From assembly GCA_031216915.1 (NCBI GenBank), contig CM062296.1, positions 454,956,287 to 455,020,286 on the forward strand: a stretch of 64,000 nucleotides of DNA, given 5' to 3'. Below, one piece after another: positions 22,021 through 33,782 of the stretch. How positions within the stretch are numbered: position 1 is the first letter of the stretch; every line of letters begins with the position of its first letter. Below the pieces are notes generated by a model that saw nothing but the letters and a program-made list of their open reading frames with translations, ran no database searches and had not been told where the DNA came from. The DNA is from Pictodentalium vernedei (Eukaryota > Mollusca > Scaphopoda > Dentaliida > Dentaliidae). Made by a program: the position numbers and the translations under genes.

Positions 22021-23966
22021 AGGAACCTCTATAGGAACTTCCCTTGGACGAACTCATCCTAGAAGTGCCTGGCCTACTCTTCTCTGCTGGTTCCGACTTC
22101 TTGGAAGTAGACTTAAATAGCAGAGAGGCAGAAGCTTTCTTAGTTAATTTATCATATATTGCAGAAAGCTTGCCACTGAAGAGAAACTCTCCGGAGACCG
22201 GAGTGACTCTAAGACTTTTTCACCTTACTGTCCACACGTGTGGAAGTAGCTAGGGCCACGTCACGTCTAGCTAACTCCAGATTCGCCACTGAAAGGGCGG
22301 AGTTATACATAGAAAAAGCTATGGCCCTGGACAGAACTCTTAAGGACATCTGTACATCTTGGAATTCTGGTCCTTCAAAGGTAAGGTGATCTGCATATGA
22401 AAGGGCGTCTAAACTAGCTCTGTTAGACGATATTGTCGTTTCCATCATTGACGAAGGAAGTGACATAGACGACGGCATGGATATTTCAAGGTCTTCAGCC
22501 TGGTCGTCTAAACGCAGAGGAACTCTCTGGATGCCCTAACCTGCCGTATCAAATTTATTCCTTTGATTGATGAAAGGCAGCTGTAGAGCAGATGCCGGTA
22601 GGAAGGCTGACCTGCCTATCTTGTTGGCAAGTTTGTCAATAGCGTCATCTAATAATTCAAATATCTGAGAGACATTCCTGGACTGTGACGGAAATTCCGG
22701 GACAATGTCCCTAAACCGATTAAAAAAGTCGGTGTCCAGTGGCGCTATCACCCTCCTATCCGGCTGCGCAGCATTTTGGTCCGGCGGAACAACTTCTGGA
22801 AGGTACTGCCGGATGAACTCTACGGCTATTTTATGTTGTTCTGAAAGGGAAATATCTAACTCATCGGAATCCCTTTCACCATCCTGCCGGACCTCTTGCA
22901 ATTCTCGGTCGTCCGCACCTGATCCAGCGACGGAACATACCGACCCAGCTTCGTCCGAAACTTCATGTTCCGACAGAGGCTCTGCCGGTTGCTGGGATGC
23001 TGAGATGATCTTTGCTATCTGAGATAGCACGTCCGTTACGGAGGCCTGGGGAGCCGTGGTCTTACTGGTTTTAGCCGACGGAAGCTCCCTGGACGTTGCA
23101 TCCTGCATACATCTTTTATGCGAACGTCCGGATGTAAAAGGCCTCGTATCTCTGGCTTCCAGATGGCATGACCTGGTCGCCGTAGAATCCCTGGTTGGCG
23201 ATGCTGACTGTATATCACTGGTCATGTAGCCAAGGTGCGGTCATTTGTGCTGCCGAGAGGATGAGGAAGCCTTATAGGTAGCCTCGCCGGACTGCCTATA
23301 TACCGAAGCGTCCCGAGCGGCAGACGTATGCTCTGACTGCGTAACGCTACGAACTACAACATCTGGTCCCAGATGTTGCTGTATGAGAGAGGGACCCCTC
23401 TCGCTTGCAGCTCATGCAGAGCTGGACAAGCTAAAAACCAGACTATCAGGCTTCCTCCGATCCATCCTCCTTTCCGTCGTCACTGGGTGTGCACGTGGAA
23501 GTTTTATAGTGCTCGCAACACCCAACTCTCTCTCCTGGACCGCAGCGGACGAACCCGGGTGTTGACCCATTCGGTGAATGGACGCGACACCGGGTGAGCT
23601 AGCGGACATCAATCCCTTCGAACTCCTTTCGGGTAATTGACGGATCTCCATGAGCACTTTTGCCGCTAGCTCTTCGCTTGTTTGTGACGACAGAGGCACA
23701 CTTCTGGACGACATCACGGAAATATCACACTGCTCTTGTTCCTCTGAAAAAGAGAGTGAAAGACTAGAGTGACTCTGCGGAGAGAGGACCGGCATGGCCC
23801 TCTCTCCAGTAACAACATACCGTGACACATGTTTCCAACGTTTGTCATCCCAATTGAAACACACAGAACAAAGATCAGTGCGAGTACATTGAGTACAATT
23901 AATACAGAGATCATGAGAATCAGAGGAAGATTTCCTCCTATTACAATTTGAACAATAATCATTCAT
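21854..23966 (-). pseudogene. Gag-like protein of DIRS copy 1, broken
   Basis: Presumed capsid/nucleocapsid ORF. The start chosen is the ATG at 23966, aligned with copy 2 at 32898. The N-terminus is a Cys/His-rich cluster (CSNCNRRKSSSDSHDLCINC, then QCTRTDLCSVCFNWD) that looks zinc-binding. The middle is acidic and Ser-rich (DELDISLSEQHK near 22850). The C-terminus is a basic RS/RG-rich tail (SSRSYSRDRQSSDSSRG) to 21854, likely RNA-binding. Lesions: frame loss near 23410, an in-frame TGA just upstream of 23225, TAG at 22536-22538 and a two-base deletion near 22209. It overlaps the RT ORF at its 3' end. Confidence 0.82.
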
Positions 23967-24861
23967 TGTGAAAAAGGTAAACAATCATAGTACTCGCACT
24001 AATCCTTGAAAATAAAGATACATAATAAAACAATCCATTATAATCATTACGAAATAATGATTCGAAAAGAAAAATTTTTTTTCAAAAAAAAAATTTTTTC
24101 AGAAGAGCCCAAGTTCCCAATGGGAACCCTGAGCCCAATGGATCCCAAAAACGCCTAAGTGTGGACAAAAATTTAAATTCATTTTGAAAAAATTAATGTA
24201 ACACTTACAGACAATATTAATGTATCTTGCTATGAAATAAGTGATGCAGAAGACAAGTAATCACTATCAGCAGTAACTGTTGTCAATCTTAGCAAAAGTG
24301 TCAACAAACCGGAAACATGACTCCAGGCACTGAAAAAACCTGGCCCGAAATCAGTTACCAATTTAAAACACTATCTGATGCAAAACAGAGGCTTCCAGAG
24401 AAGAAACTGTAGAACATCAGATGGTAGATGTAGACCAAAACGCCTAAACACCCCTAGGATGAGGACGTAAACATGGGGAAAAAACAGAAAAAATTCTGTT
24501 ACCAAGCCAAAACTCCCAAGAAATTTTAGTAATAAACATTACAAAATATAAGCCAAAACATGGAAGAATAGCTAGGGGGAATAAGGAAGGTAGAGAGGAA
24601 ACACTGATCAAACAATGGTACATTCATAGCAAGAATGACAACAACTGGGCCATGCCTTGAAAATAGGCAACATGAAATAATTTCGTAAAATAATTATAAG
24701 TTACAGCCCTGAACATTTTCTTGCACTATTTTTTCCTCTCTTCCTTATATTTCCTCTTTATTTCCACCATTTCTCTCATCAAAATGTGTCTGGCATCATG
24801 AAAACTGAGATTTGGAAGCACAAATAACAGTGAAGTGTAACTATTTTGAGGGCCAAACAAA

Positions 24862-25064
24862 GAATGATAATTGGCGCTAATTTCTAGACCTCATTAACAC
24901 TGCGCATGCGCAGAGGAGTAAATGTATGGAGGACCATATAGGACATGTAATTTTCGGTTTTTGATGCAAATTTTGGGGATTGCGGGGACAAAATTTGTGT
25001 TTGGCCCTGAATTAAGGAGTTTAGCACCAGCTAAGTCTGGGCCATTGGTTCAGTATAAAAATAT
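24862..25064. repeat. DIRS copy 1, inverted terminal repeat (gene-proximal end)
   Basis: Reverse complement of the ITR at 18018-18222. It starts GAATGATAATTGGCGCTAAT and ends AGTCTGGGCCATTGGTTCAG then TATAAAAATA. Transcription would start in or near this end, but no core promoter can be pinned down. Confidence 0.9.
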
Positions 25065-25065
25065 A

Positions 25066-26861
25066 CTGTCATGTAGATACCTGTTGCACATCAGCAAACA
25101 GCAAACTGTTGACTATAATCCTGTGAGATTTTAAAACTTCAATAAAGCCATACAAATAAGGATATCATTAGAACCAGTTCTTATTCTGGTTACTTTTCTG
25201 GCCCGTTTTGACCGATATATAAGGTAAATGGTTAACATGCCCACATCTGGCTTTCCAGAATGAACCTCTGAATGTGTAGTTTTTGAAATTATGGAACATG
25301 CAAACATTCACTTGCTTGTTTATGGCATGTCTGAGTGTTTTTTTTTGTGGGCATTTCTGTGATGTTTCATCAAAGTAAGTTCATAATGTAGGTAGAGTTA
25401 GGCACCTAAAAAAATTCTTACAGAAATCTATATTAAACCTATGTTCAAGGGAAGATAACTCAGTCAAAATTACTGTACCTAAAATATTGGTAATATGAAC
25501 ATGTCTACTTGCGAGACATCATGTGTAAAAAAATTGCATCAAAATTGAATCATCCAAGTAGGATGAGTAGCATGCTGACAAATTTCACACATAAATCGGT
25601 ATTAAATCTTAAGTCCAAGAGGAGATAACTCAGTTAAAACAGATACAGATTGAAAATTCTGTAATAATATTTCTGCCCAATAGTTAATCTTGACAGCAAA
25701 ATGGATTTATTTATTTATTTCGTTGGTGCTTAACCCTTTGAACCCAAGCAGCCGTTTTTCCGGCCCAGGAGCATGATGTGTCATAATTGCATTAAGTATG
25801 ATAGCTGCTAAGTGAATGTGTGGAGTAGACCTATCAATATTTTCAACATGCAGCCCAAAGGATGCACATTGAAAATATCTATTGGTCTTCCCCCAAATAA
25901 TCAATATGGACTCACCTGATTGCTGTCACTGAACTTACATGGTAGATACCATTAGGTTTCAACAGGTTGAGGTCACATACTTCTGCACAATGGCTAGTTG
26001 TTCATTTCAGAAGACTTCCACCCCAGGCTTTGGTGACCAGGTACTATTTTACCATTAAAACAGAGCTTGTTTACCACAGTAAAAAAACACTTGGGGTTTC
26101 CCAAGGGGAGTGCAATATGGATATAAGGCCTGTCCTGTCAATCATTTATACGTGTGTTGCCCATTTTAGTGGACTCCAACTCTAGACATTGGTTACTGGA
26201 TCCTATTTTACAAGTAAAAAAGCTTGTTTACCACAGTAAACAAGTACTGCTTCACTTCCCGGGGTTCCCACAGGGAGATTTTATTGAAAGTGAAAGATTT
26301 AAAATTTGGAAATATACACATGTTGACTTGTTGGAGGTCATGACTGAGAAATGTTTTGAAAATTGAGTCAATGAGTGGTAGACACAAGAATATCATACAG
26401 CAATCTACATTAAATCTTCTATGTTAATGGGATGATAATCTTGTTAAAATCATAGCAGAAAAAAAATTTGGAAATGTCCTTGACTTCTAAGTAGTTATGT
26501 TTCAGTTTCAGCCAAGCCTGGACATAAGCAATAAATTTGGAAATGTCCTTCACTTCTAAGTGGTCATGTTTCAGTTTCAGCCAAGCCTGGACATATGCAA
26601 TCTGTCATTTGCAGAATGAGCACCCCAGAGGTTGAATTTACCGATGCTAACTCATACAGTGGGCCAATTAATCCTCTGGGTACCTCTTTCTGTTTAGGCT
26701 TCAGACTGAGGTTCACAGAGGGTAAATTTAGTGATGCTACTCTGTTGTGCAAATTCTCCCTCTGGGGACTTCATTTTGCAGATGACAGTCTTGATTATTT
26801 TCAGGCTTGGTCTCAGCAAAAAACAGTCCTGGTAATTCATCCTTGTTTCCTCGGCAAAAAA
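25066..26861. other. Spacer between DIRS copies 1 and 2: repeats, no gene
   Basis: At 25699-25735 and 25970-26000 are pieces resembling the SINE tail (TTTATTTATTTATTT, GGTCACATACTTCTGCACAATGG). At 26010-26130 and 26155-26280 are two copies of a dispersed repeat with TTGTTTACCACAGTAAA, also at 34950-35050 and 35995-36125. No coding gene. Confidence 0.5.
26466..26602 (+). repeat. Tandem duplication, two units of about 71 bp
   Basis: AATTTGGAAATGTCCTTGAC at 26466 recurs as AATTTGGAAATGTCCTTCAC at 26535. Each continues through TTCAGTTTCAGCCAAGCCTG GACATA. The two units differ at only a few positions. Confidence 0.8.
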
Positions 26862-27090
26862 GTTAAAAAATTTATAGTAATTTATATATTTTTTATACTT
26901 ACCAATGACCCAGACTTAGCTGGTGCTAACTCTGACAAAACCAGGGCCAAACACAAATTTTGCCCCCCAATCCCCCAAATTTGCATCCAAAACAAAAAGA
27001 AATCATGTCCTAAAGGACCTCCATACTACGCCTCTACTGCGCATGCGCAGTGACGCAGATGTCCCGAAATTGGCGCCAATTATCATTCTT
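26862..27090. repeat. DIRS copy 2, inverted terminal repeat (gene-distal end)
   Basis: Pairs with 33783-33983 as reverse complement, including GACTTAGCTGGTGCTAACTC, AAACACAAATTTTGCCCCCC, ACTGCGCATGCGCAGTGACG and GGCGCCAATTATCATTC. The outer 25 bases are an unpaired A/T-rich extension. Confidence 0.92.
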
Positions 27091-27165
27091 ACTGGCAGTG
27101 CCTGGTCAGCGCTATGTACTCAGCAGGGAGGCAAGAGTTCCCAACTCCAGGGAGGGCCATCCCCA

Positions 27166-27252
27166 TCTGGGTCATTGGTAAGTATAAAAAATATATAAAT
27201 TACTATAAATTTTTTAACATTTTTATACTGTACCAATGACCCAGACTTAGCT
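27166..27252. repeat. DIRS copy 2, internal complementary region
   Basis: TCTGGGTCATTGGTAAGTAT to TTTTTTAAC is complementary to the left outer end. ATTTTTATACTGTACCAATG to ACTTAGCTG is complementary to the right outer end. The join around 27215-27218 reads TTAAC-ATTTTT, which gives the predicted circle junction AAAAAT-GTT-AAAAAA on the other strand. Confidence 0.92.
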
Positions 27253-27848
27253 GAATAGTAAACAGGCTGGAGGGCCTAGGACAGAGAGGAAAATCCAATA
27301 AGCTCAACTATATAGTAAAGAGGTAACCCCTTAAGGAGAAAAGGAGTATTAGGCTTTACATGTATCTTTCTTATTTAATATTAAATTAGAAAGATACACT
27401 ACCCTTAATAATTGAGCACAATAACATTCATGTTCTCTATTAACATCCAGTATAACCCTTATACTAATTATTTTTAAAGTAAGCCAATAAATAAAGTAGT
27501 CCAGAGAATTGAGACTCTTTATAGTCATTTAAAAGTGTCCGAGTATTGTATATTAAAGCCCGTTTGACACTTGACATATACAAATGCTTCACACCGAGCT
27601 ACACTTTAAAAATAAGACATGAATGAATTTTAACATTAATATTACACTTTAAAACCATCCCGGAAGCGACTCAGAAATACTGACTTGGAGGAGGCATTCC
27701 CTTGCTTTTCACTATAAAGCAGGTGACCTAAGGGAACACCCCCCCCCCCCCTTCCCCTTGCCCTGGGTCAAATAGCCCAGAGCGAAGAGGGCAGCCGGAC
27801 GGAGTCACTGCCGGAACAGAAAGCCTGCATAACTATACTTGCAACTGT

Positions 27849-30266
27849 TTAGTGGACGACATTCTGAGCAACAGATAACGGACCTAAACAATGCAGGTCT
27901 CCAGAAATGGACTCAATATTTCTGAGATAAAAATTCATAAATGTGGATGGCTGAGACCAATAAGCAACCTTCATTAAATCTGTAATAGCAACACTATTAG
28001 CATAAGCCCAGGAAGTAGAAAGAGCTCTTACTTCATGAGCAGAAATCTTAAGCACAGACTGCTGAGAAGAAGATAAATCTTCATAAGCAGTACGGATAGT
28101 TAACTGAATCCACCAAGCAATAGAATGGACTGAAATGTCCTTTCTATTAGGCATCAAAGACAGAAAGAAACGTTTACGTCCCTTTCTGATAAACTGAGAT
28201 CTCTGTTTATAGATACGTAATGCTCTAACAGGACAGAGTAAAGGCCTACGCCCGTCTGAAGACGGAACAGCCTTAATAACAATAGGTTCCGGATATTTAT
28301 TAGGAGCCTGATTCTTAGCTAAAAAACCCACATTAGTAGTGAAGGTGATAGTGTTCCCAACACTACGATAATGAGAATCATCCACCGATAGTGCATGAAG
28401 CTCACTGACTCTTCTAGCAGAAGAGAAAGCTAAGAGAAAAGCTGTCTTATAAGATAAGAATTTGAAATCTACTGTCGCAAGAGGTTCAAATGGCTTTTCC
28501 TTCAATTTAAGAAGAACCCAAGCTAAATTCCACTTAGGAATTAATCTAAGAGTTCTGGGTCTATTTATCGAAAAGTTTCTAACCAACTTCGATAAAGAGA
28601 CATTAGATCCAATTTGTAAACTATCATGATGAGCATAGGTATCAGATAACATAGATCTATAACCCTTTATAGTAACAGGCTGCAGTTTGATTTCGTCAAA
28701 CAAGTATACTAGAAAGTTTGCAATGTCTGGTATAGAGGGATCGAATATATCTACAGAATGATCCCTGCACCAACGACGAAAAACCTTCCACTTAGCCGCA
28801 TAGTTTAGCGAAGAGGAGGTCCTCCTACAGTTAGAAATCGCGTCCACTGCTCGTCCTGTAAAGTGCTTGCCATGCAAGAAGGACCGCACAACGGAAAAAC
28901 GTGAAGGTTGAGACCTTGCGGGTTGTGATGGAGTTGGCGCGATTTCCCCTGCGAAAGAAGATCCTCCCGTGGAGGAAGCTTCCGCGGTAGGTCCCACAAC
29001 AGACAACTGAGTAGATTTATCCACGGTCTCTGTGGCGACAGAGATGCTACCAACAGAATCTTGCATTGAGATTGTTTTATCTTTAGCAATACTTGTTGAA
29101 TTAACGGCGCTGAAGGATACGCATATCCTATCATTCCGTCCCAAGGGATCGACAGAGCGTCTACTGCAAATGCTCTTGGATCCGGACACGGAGACACATA
29201 CGTCTGCAACTGATTGTTGAGATGTGTCGCAAATAAGTCTATCATTGGCCGTTCCCATTGGTAGCAAATCTGATTGAATACTTGTTTGTTGAGAGTCCAC
29301 TCCGACGGCAACAAGCGACCCTTTCGTGAAAGGGAGTCTGCTAGCACATTCAGACGACCCGGTATGTGACGGACCGAAAGAAGAACCTGATGTTCTAGCG
29401 CAAACAGAAGGATTCTTTCCGTTAGATTGAACAACGGAACTGAATGAGTGCCTCCCTGATTCCGTATATACGCCACTACTGTCGTATTGTCGGATAGGAT
29501 TTGGACATGAGCATCGTGAATAATGTCCATCCAATGACGTAACGCAAGCCAAATTGACATCATTTCCTTGATGTTTATGTGCTTGCACAGGAATTGCGGA
29601 TCCCAAAGACCCTGGCATCTCGAATCCGTTGGGATTAATGATGCACCCCAACCTGTTTGACTGGCATCCGTCATAACAGTAAAACTCGGATCCGGCAACT
29701 GCAGCGGAACTCCTTGAGTTAACCACTGAATGTTTGCCCAAGTCTGAATCTCTTGTTTCACTTGATCTGACAAGAGAACGTCTACATCGAGCGAATGAAT
29801 TTTCACACTCCAATTCTGAGTCAGGAAAATTTGAAGAGGACGTGTGCGTAACCGCCCCATCGGAATGAGATCTGCGGCGGCTCCGCACAGACCTATCAGT
29901 CTCATAAATTCTCTCGCCGTGACTTTGTCTGCGTGCAGACAATAGCGAGCGTAACAACTGACTAATTTCGCTCTGGTTAACGGCAGACGAACGAGATTGT
30001 TGTGCGTCTCGAAGCTCATTCCCAGATGAGTGAATGACTTGGACGGCACCAGATCCGACTTCTCCTCGTTTACTATAAAACCGAGACGTCGGAGCAATAG
30101 AAGAAGATTCTGAACATCGTTCTGAAGCGTTAACTCGTTGCCGTACCTCTGAAGAATGTCGTCCAGGTAGGCCGACGTTACCGCAGACGAATGAGCTCGG
30201 AAGTAGATCATTACCGAGTTCATTACCCGAGTGAAAGCCCAGGGTGCTAGATTCAATCCGAAGCAC
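27849..30266 (-). CDS. Tyrosine recombinase of DIRS copy 2, open frame
   Basis: Site-specific recombinase that would integrate circular cDNA. The frame is open for 805 codons from an ATG at 30266. The recognisable domain is about residues 488-800: LNYAAKWKVFRRWC near 490, ARRVSEL with catalytic Arg 619, HEVR with His 744 and Arg 747, and FYLRNI with nucleophile Tyr 780. It ends LSVAQNVVH. The first 480 or so residues overlap the RT/RNase H gene in another frame and are Ser-rich, so the functional start is probably far downstream, perhaps near the end of the RT gene. Copies 1 and 3 have lost the tyrosine; copy 2 has kept it. No stop or frameshift was noticed. Confidence 0.9.
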   Translation of the reverse strand: MLRIESSTLGFHSGNELGNDLLPSSFVCGNVGLPGRHSSEVRQRVNASERCSESSSIAPTSRFYSKRGEVGSGAVQVIHSSGNELRDAQQSRSSAVNQSEISQLLRSLLSARRQSHGERIYETDRSVRSRRRSHSDGAVTHTSSSNFPDSELECENSFARCRRSLVRSSETRDSDLGKHSVVNSRSSAAVAGSEFYCYDGCQSNRLGCIINPNGFEMPGSLGSAIPVQAHKHQGNDVNLACVTSLDGHYSRCSCPNPIRQYDSSGVYTESGRHSFSSVVQSNGKNPSVCARTSGSSFGPSHTGSSECASRLPFTKGSLVAVGVDSQQTSIQSDLLPMGTANDRLICDTSQQSVADVCVSVSGSKSICSRRSVDPLGRNDRICVSFSAVNSTSIAKDKTISMQDSVGSISVATETVDKSTQLSVVGPTAEASSTGGSSFAGEIAPTPSQPARSQPSRFSVVRSFLHGKHFTGRAVDAISNCRRTSSSLNYAAKWKVFRRWCRDHSVDIFDPSIPDIANFLVYLFDEIKLQPVTIKGYRSMLSDTYAHHDSLQIGSNVSLSKLVRNFSINRPRTLRLIPKWNLAWVLLKLKEKPFEPLATVDFKFLSYKTAFLLAFSSARRVSELHALSVDDSHYRSVGNTITFTTNVGFLAKNQAPNKYPEPIVIKAVPSSDGRRPLLCPVRALRIYKQRSQFIRKGRKRFFLSLMPNRKDISVHSIAWWIQLTIRTAYEDLSSSQQSVLKISAHEVRALSTSWAYANSVAITDLMKVAYWSQPSTFMNFYLRNIESISGDLHCLGPLSVAQNVVH

Positions 30267-30995
30267 ATCGCCCGGAATTGATACACCACTCCTAGGACTG
30301 CGAAGCGTAGATACTTTCGGAATGTCAGATGTACCATGACGTGAAAGTACGCATCTTTGAGATCTATGCTCGTTGCATAATCGTTCACCCGAATACTCGC
30401 TCTGAACGATCGAATCGTCTCCATATAAAACTTCGGAGCGACGATCAGCTTGTTTATCCAGCTCAAATCTATGACTGGACGGAACGAGCCGTCTGGTTTC
30501 GGAACCAGAAACAGATGGCTGTAGAATCCCGGAGATTCCTGGTTTTCTACGACCTCTACCGCGTTCTTCATTAAAAGAGACTGCACCTCTGATAACAGAG
30601 CGTCTCTTTTCTGCGGATTTGACGGAAGATAGAGTCCACTTTGGACTTCAAGTTAATGGAGGCTTTCGTTTGAAGGATATCTTTAGACCTTCCGAAGTCA
30701 CTCCTCTCACCCAAGGGTCGTCTGTAATCGACGCCCATTCTTGTGAAAAGCTCGACAACCTTCCGCCAACCGGAACGCGATAGAGGTTTAAGCCATCACC
30801 TCCTGGACCTGCGAGGCCTGCGGTAGGAGAAACCATGTCTTCCACGACCCGCACCTCGCCCCGTCGACCTCGGGGCGTCCGACCGATTGTCCCGGCCTGA
30901 AGGACGTCCCGAACGAGAGTCGCTATCCTGATGGTCTCTCGATTAAGACCAAGAGGACGCACCGGAACCTCTATAGGAACCTCTCTTGGGCGCAT
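28805..30995 (-). pseudogene. Reverse transcriptase/RNase H/MT-like polyprotein of DIRS copy 2, nearly intact
   Basis: Long open part 28805-30586 (593 codons). It includes LVPKPDGSFRPVIDLSWIN, IDLKDAYFHV, the AYLDDIL box at 30158-30169, RNase H from TDASQTGWGA near 29680 to HIPGRLNVLADSLSRKG near 29340, and the DIRS methyltransferase-like domain (DLFATHLNN, CPDPRAFAVDALSIPWDG). The upstream part (to an ATG at 30995) holds GGRLSSFSQEWASITDDPWV, which is conserved in copies 1 and 4. It is cut from the rest by a TGA at 30648-30650 and a one-base insertion at about 30630-30636 relative to copy 1. It overlaps the gag tail at one end and the recombinase frame at the other. Confidence 0.92.
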
Positions 30996-32898
30996 TAGAC
31001 CCAGAAGTGCCTGTCTTATTCGTGTCTGCTGTATCCGACTTCTTAGGAGCAGATTTGAACAACAGAGAATCCTTAGCTTTCTTTGTAATTTTATCATAAA
31101 TAGCGGAAAGCTTGCCGTCAAAGAGAAGTTCTCCTGAGACCAAAGCGACTCTAAGAGAGTTCTTCACCTTAGAATCCACTAGTGTGGATGTAGCTGGGGC
31201 TGCGTCACGTCTAACCAACTCCAGATTTGCCACTGAAAGGGCGGAGTTACATGTGAAATAAGCTACTGCCCTTGAAAGAAGTCTTAAAGAGGATTGTATA
31301 TCCTGAAACTCTTTCCCCTGAAGGCGCAGTGATAACGCCTTAGTAAGGTGATCTGCGTAAGATAAGGCATCTAAATTGGCTCTGTTAGACGCAATAGCTG
31401 TTTCCAACACCGCGGTTGGAATAGAAGCTGACGACGGTAATGATAGCTCTAAGTCTTCCGCCTCGTCGTCCATACGCAGAGGAACTCTCGGTATACCCTG
31501 TCCTGCCGTATCGAATTTATTCCTTGCATTAATGAAAGGCAGGTTGAGAGTATTAGCGGACAAGAAACCTGTTTTCCCCGTCCTGGAAGCAAGTTTAAAT
31601 ATAGCGTCGTTCAATAATTCAAATGTTCTTGCAACATTATTGGACTGCGACGGAAACTCGGGAGCGATGTCCCTGAACCGCTCAAAAAATTCAGAGTCCA
31701 ATGACGCTATAATTCTCTTGTCCGGAAGCGCAGCAGTCTGGCCCGACGGAACAACTTGAGGGAGAAAGTGCCGGATGAAGTCCACGGCAGCTTTATGTTG
31801 TTCCGAAAGGGATAGCTCCAAGTCATCCGTATCCCTTTCACCATCCGGTCGGACCTCATGATGTTCCCGGTCGTCCGCCCCCGATGCTTCGGCGGAGCGT
31901 ACCGACCCAGCGCTGTCGGATAATTCTCGATCCGACACCGTTTCTGTCGGCTGCTGGGATGCTGCGATAAGCTGTGCTATCTGCACAAGAATGTCCGGCA
32001 TCGAGACCTGCGGAGGCGCAGTCTTTCGCTGCTTCGCCGAGGGCAGCTCCGCATCAGATGGCTCCCGCATACTTTTCCTATGCGAACGACCGGAGTCCAT
32101 CGGTCTCGAATCCCTGGCTGCCGGATGGTGTGACCTGGTCGCCGAAGAATCCTTGATCGGCGAAGCTGGTAATATATCGGCGGTCACGCAGCCAAGGTGC
32201 GGTCGTGTGCGCTGACGAGAAGAGGAAGCCTTAACAGTCTCTGCGGACTGCTTATACAACGGAGCGTCCCGAGCGACGGACGTATGCTCCGCTAAAGACA
32301 CATTTTGTACCACAACATCTGGTCCCAGATGTTGTTGTACGAGAGAGAGGCCTCTCTCGCTCACGGCCCGGTGGGACCTGGACGAGCTAGGAACCGGACT
32401 CAAAGGCTTCCTCCGTTCTCGCTTACTATCCGCCGTCACTGGGTGTGCATCTATCATGTTTATAGTGCTCGCATCACCCAAAATTTCCTCTTGGACCGCA
32501 TCGGACGAACCCGGCTGCCGAACCATTCGCTGAATGGACGCTACACCGGGCGAGCTAGCGGACGACATTTGTCTAATCTCCATGAGCACTTTTGCCGCTA
32601 GCTCTGAATTCATTTGAGACGACGGACGCACACTTGAAGAAGATAACATGGAAACATCACCCTGTTCTGGTTCCTCTGAAATAGAAACTGAGAGAGTAGA
32701 GTGACCTTGCGGAGAAAGAGCCGGCATCGATCTTTCTTCAGAAACAACATATCATGACACACGTTTCCAATGTTTCTCATCCCAATATTCACATATAGGA
32801 CAGGGATTAATGCGAGAACACTGACTACAATTAATACAATGATCATGAAAGTCAGAGGAAGATTTCTTCCTATTACAATTTGAACAACGTCCCTTCAT
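30796..32898 (-). pseudogene. Gag-like protein of DIRS copy 2, two nonsense codons
   Basis: Frame of 700 codons from the ATG at 32898 to 30796, interrupted by TGA at 32752-32754 (codon 49) and TAA at 30943-30945. The N-terminus is a zinc-cluster-like CSNCNRKKSSSDFHDHCINC, then CPICEYWDEKHWKRV. The central region is acidic (DDLELSLSEQHKAAVDFIRH), followed by the helical block NSALSVANLELVRRDAAPA. The tail past the TAA is rich in S, R and G. Copy 1 has CGG where this copy has TGA, and a Tyr codon where this copy has TAA, so both look like point mutations. A recoded stop cannot be excluded. The open middle part, 30943-32727, has 594 codons. Confidence 0.85.
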
Positions 32899-33782
32899 TG
32901 TGAAAGAACAAGTAAGTCCTAGTTACTCGCAAAAACCCCTGACACAAAGATACATAATAACATGATCCATTAATAAATGAAAAAACAATTGCAAAACAAA
33001 ATAATTTTGAAAAAATATTTTTTCAGCGAAGCCCAAGTTGCTGAAAAGTAACGTTGAGCCCCGATGGATCCGATGGCAAAGTGTGGTCAAAAATTTTTAA
33101 TTTATATTAAATAATTAATGAGACACTTACGGATAATATAAATGTATCTTACAGTGAGATAAACTACAGCAAATGCAAACAGCCCCCCTCAAAAAAGGCT
33201 GTTGCCAATGAAAACAAACAGTGTAAAAACACCAGAAAACATGACTCCAGGCACTGAAAAAACTGGCCCGGAATCAGTCATCAATTACACTCTATCTGAT
33301 GCAAAACAGAGACTCCCAGGGGAGAATCTGCAGAACATCAGATGGAAGATGCAGAACACAAACGTTATACACCCATGGGTGAAAACGTAACTATGGGGAA
33401 AATAACAGAAAACATTCTGTAACCAAGCAACTCTCCCAGGAAATTTTAGAAATGAAATTTCTCAAAAATATGCCAAAAGCATGGGAGAATTGCAAGGGGG
33501 GACTTTAGAAGGCTAGGGGAGAGGAAACACTGAATAAGCAGTGCAACAATTAGCAAGAATGACAACAAGAGGCCCATGCCTCGAAAATAGGCAACTTAAC
33601 ATAATTTCATCAAAAAATTTTAAGTACAGCCCTGATTATTTTTTGTCACTTCTTTTTCCTCTCCTCCTTCTATCCTCCTTAGAATCACATTTTCTCCAAA
33701 AATTACGTGTCTGGCATCCTTTAAACTGAGATTTACAAGCACAAAGATCAGTGAGATGTTGACTGATGAAGGGCCAAACAGA

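Larger units (their letters stand above)
17993..25065 (-). mobile_element. DIRS-type retrotransposon, copy 1
   Basis: About 7.07 kb, genes on the minus strand in the order gag, RT/RNase H/MT-like, tyrosine recombinase. The ends are inverted repeats of about 200 bp. Between the recombinase stop and the left-hand ITR lies an internal complementary region, as in Dictyostelium DIRS-1. There are no LTRs and no obvious target duplication, as expected for elements that integrate by a tyrosine recombinase. The outer left end starts GTTAAAAAATTTATAG and the outer right end finishes CAGTATAAAAATA. It is decayed: nonsense codons and frameshifts occur in all genes and the recombinase nucleophile is lost. 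Confidence 0.93.

Noticed and set aside
31376..31759. Plus-strand frames of up to 127 codons opposite DIRS gag (also 22705-23022, 21722-22120)
   Set aside because: Mirror frames of real minus-strand coding sequence. Conservation is explained by gag and RT.
32752..32754. Programmed stop-codon readthrough in DIRS copy 2 gag
   Set aside because: Copy 1 has a sense codon (CGG) at the same place, so a point mutation is the simpler reading.
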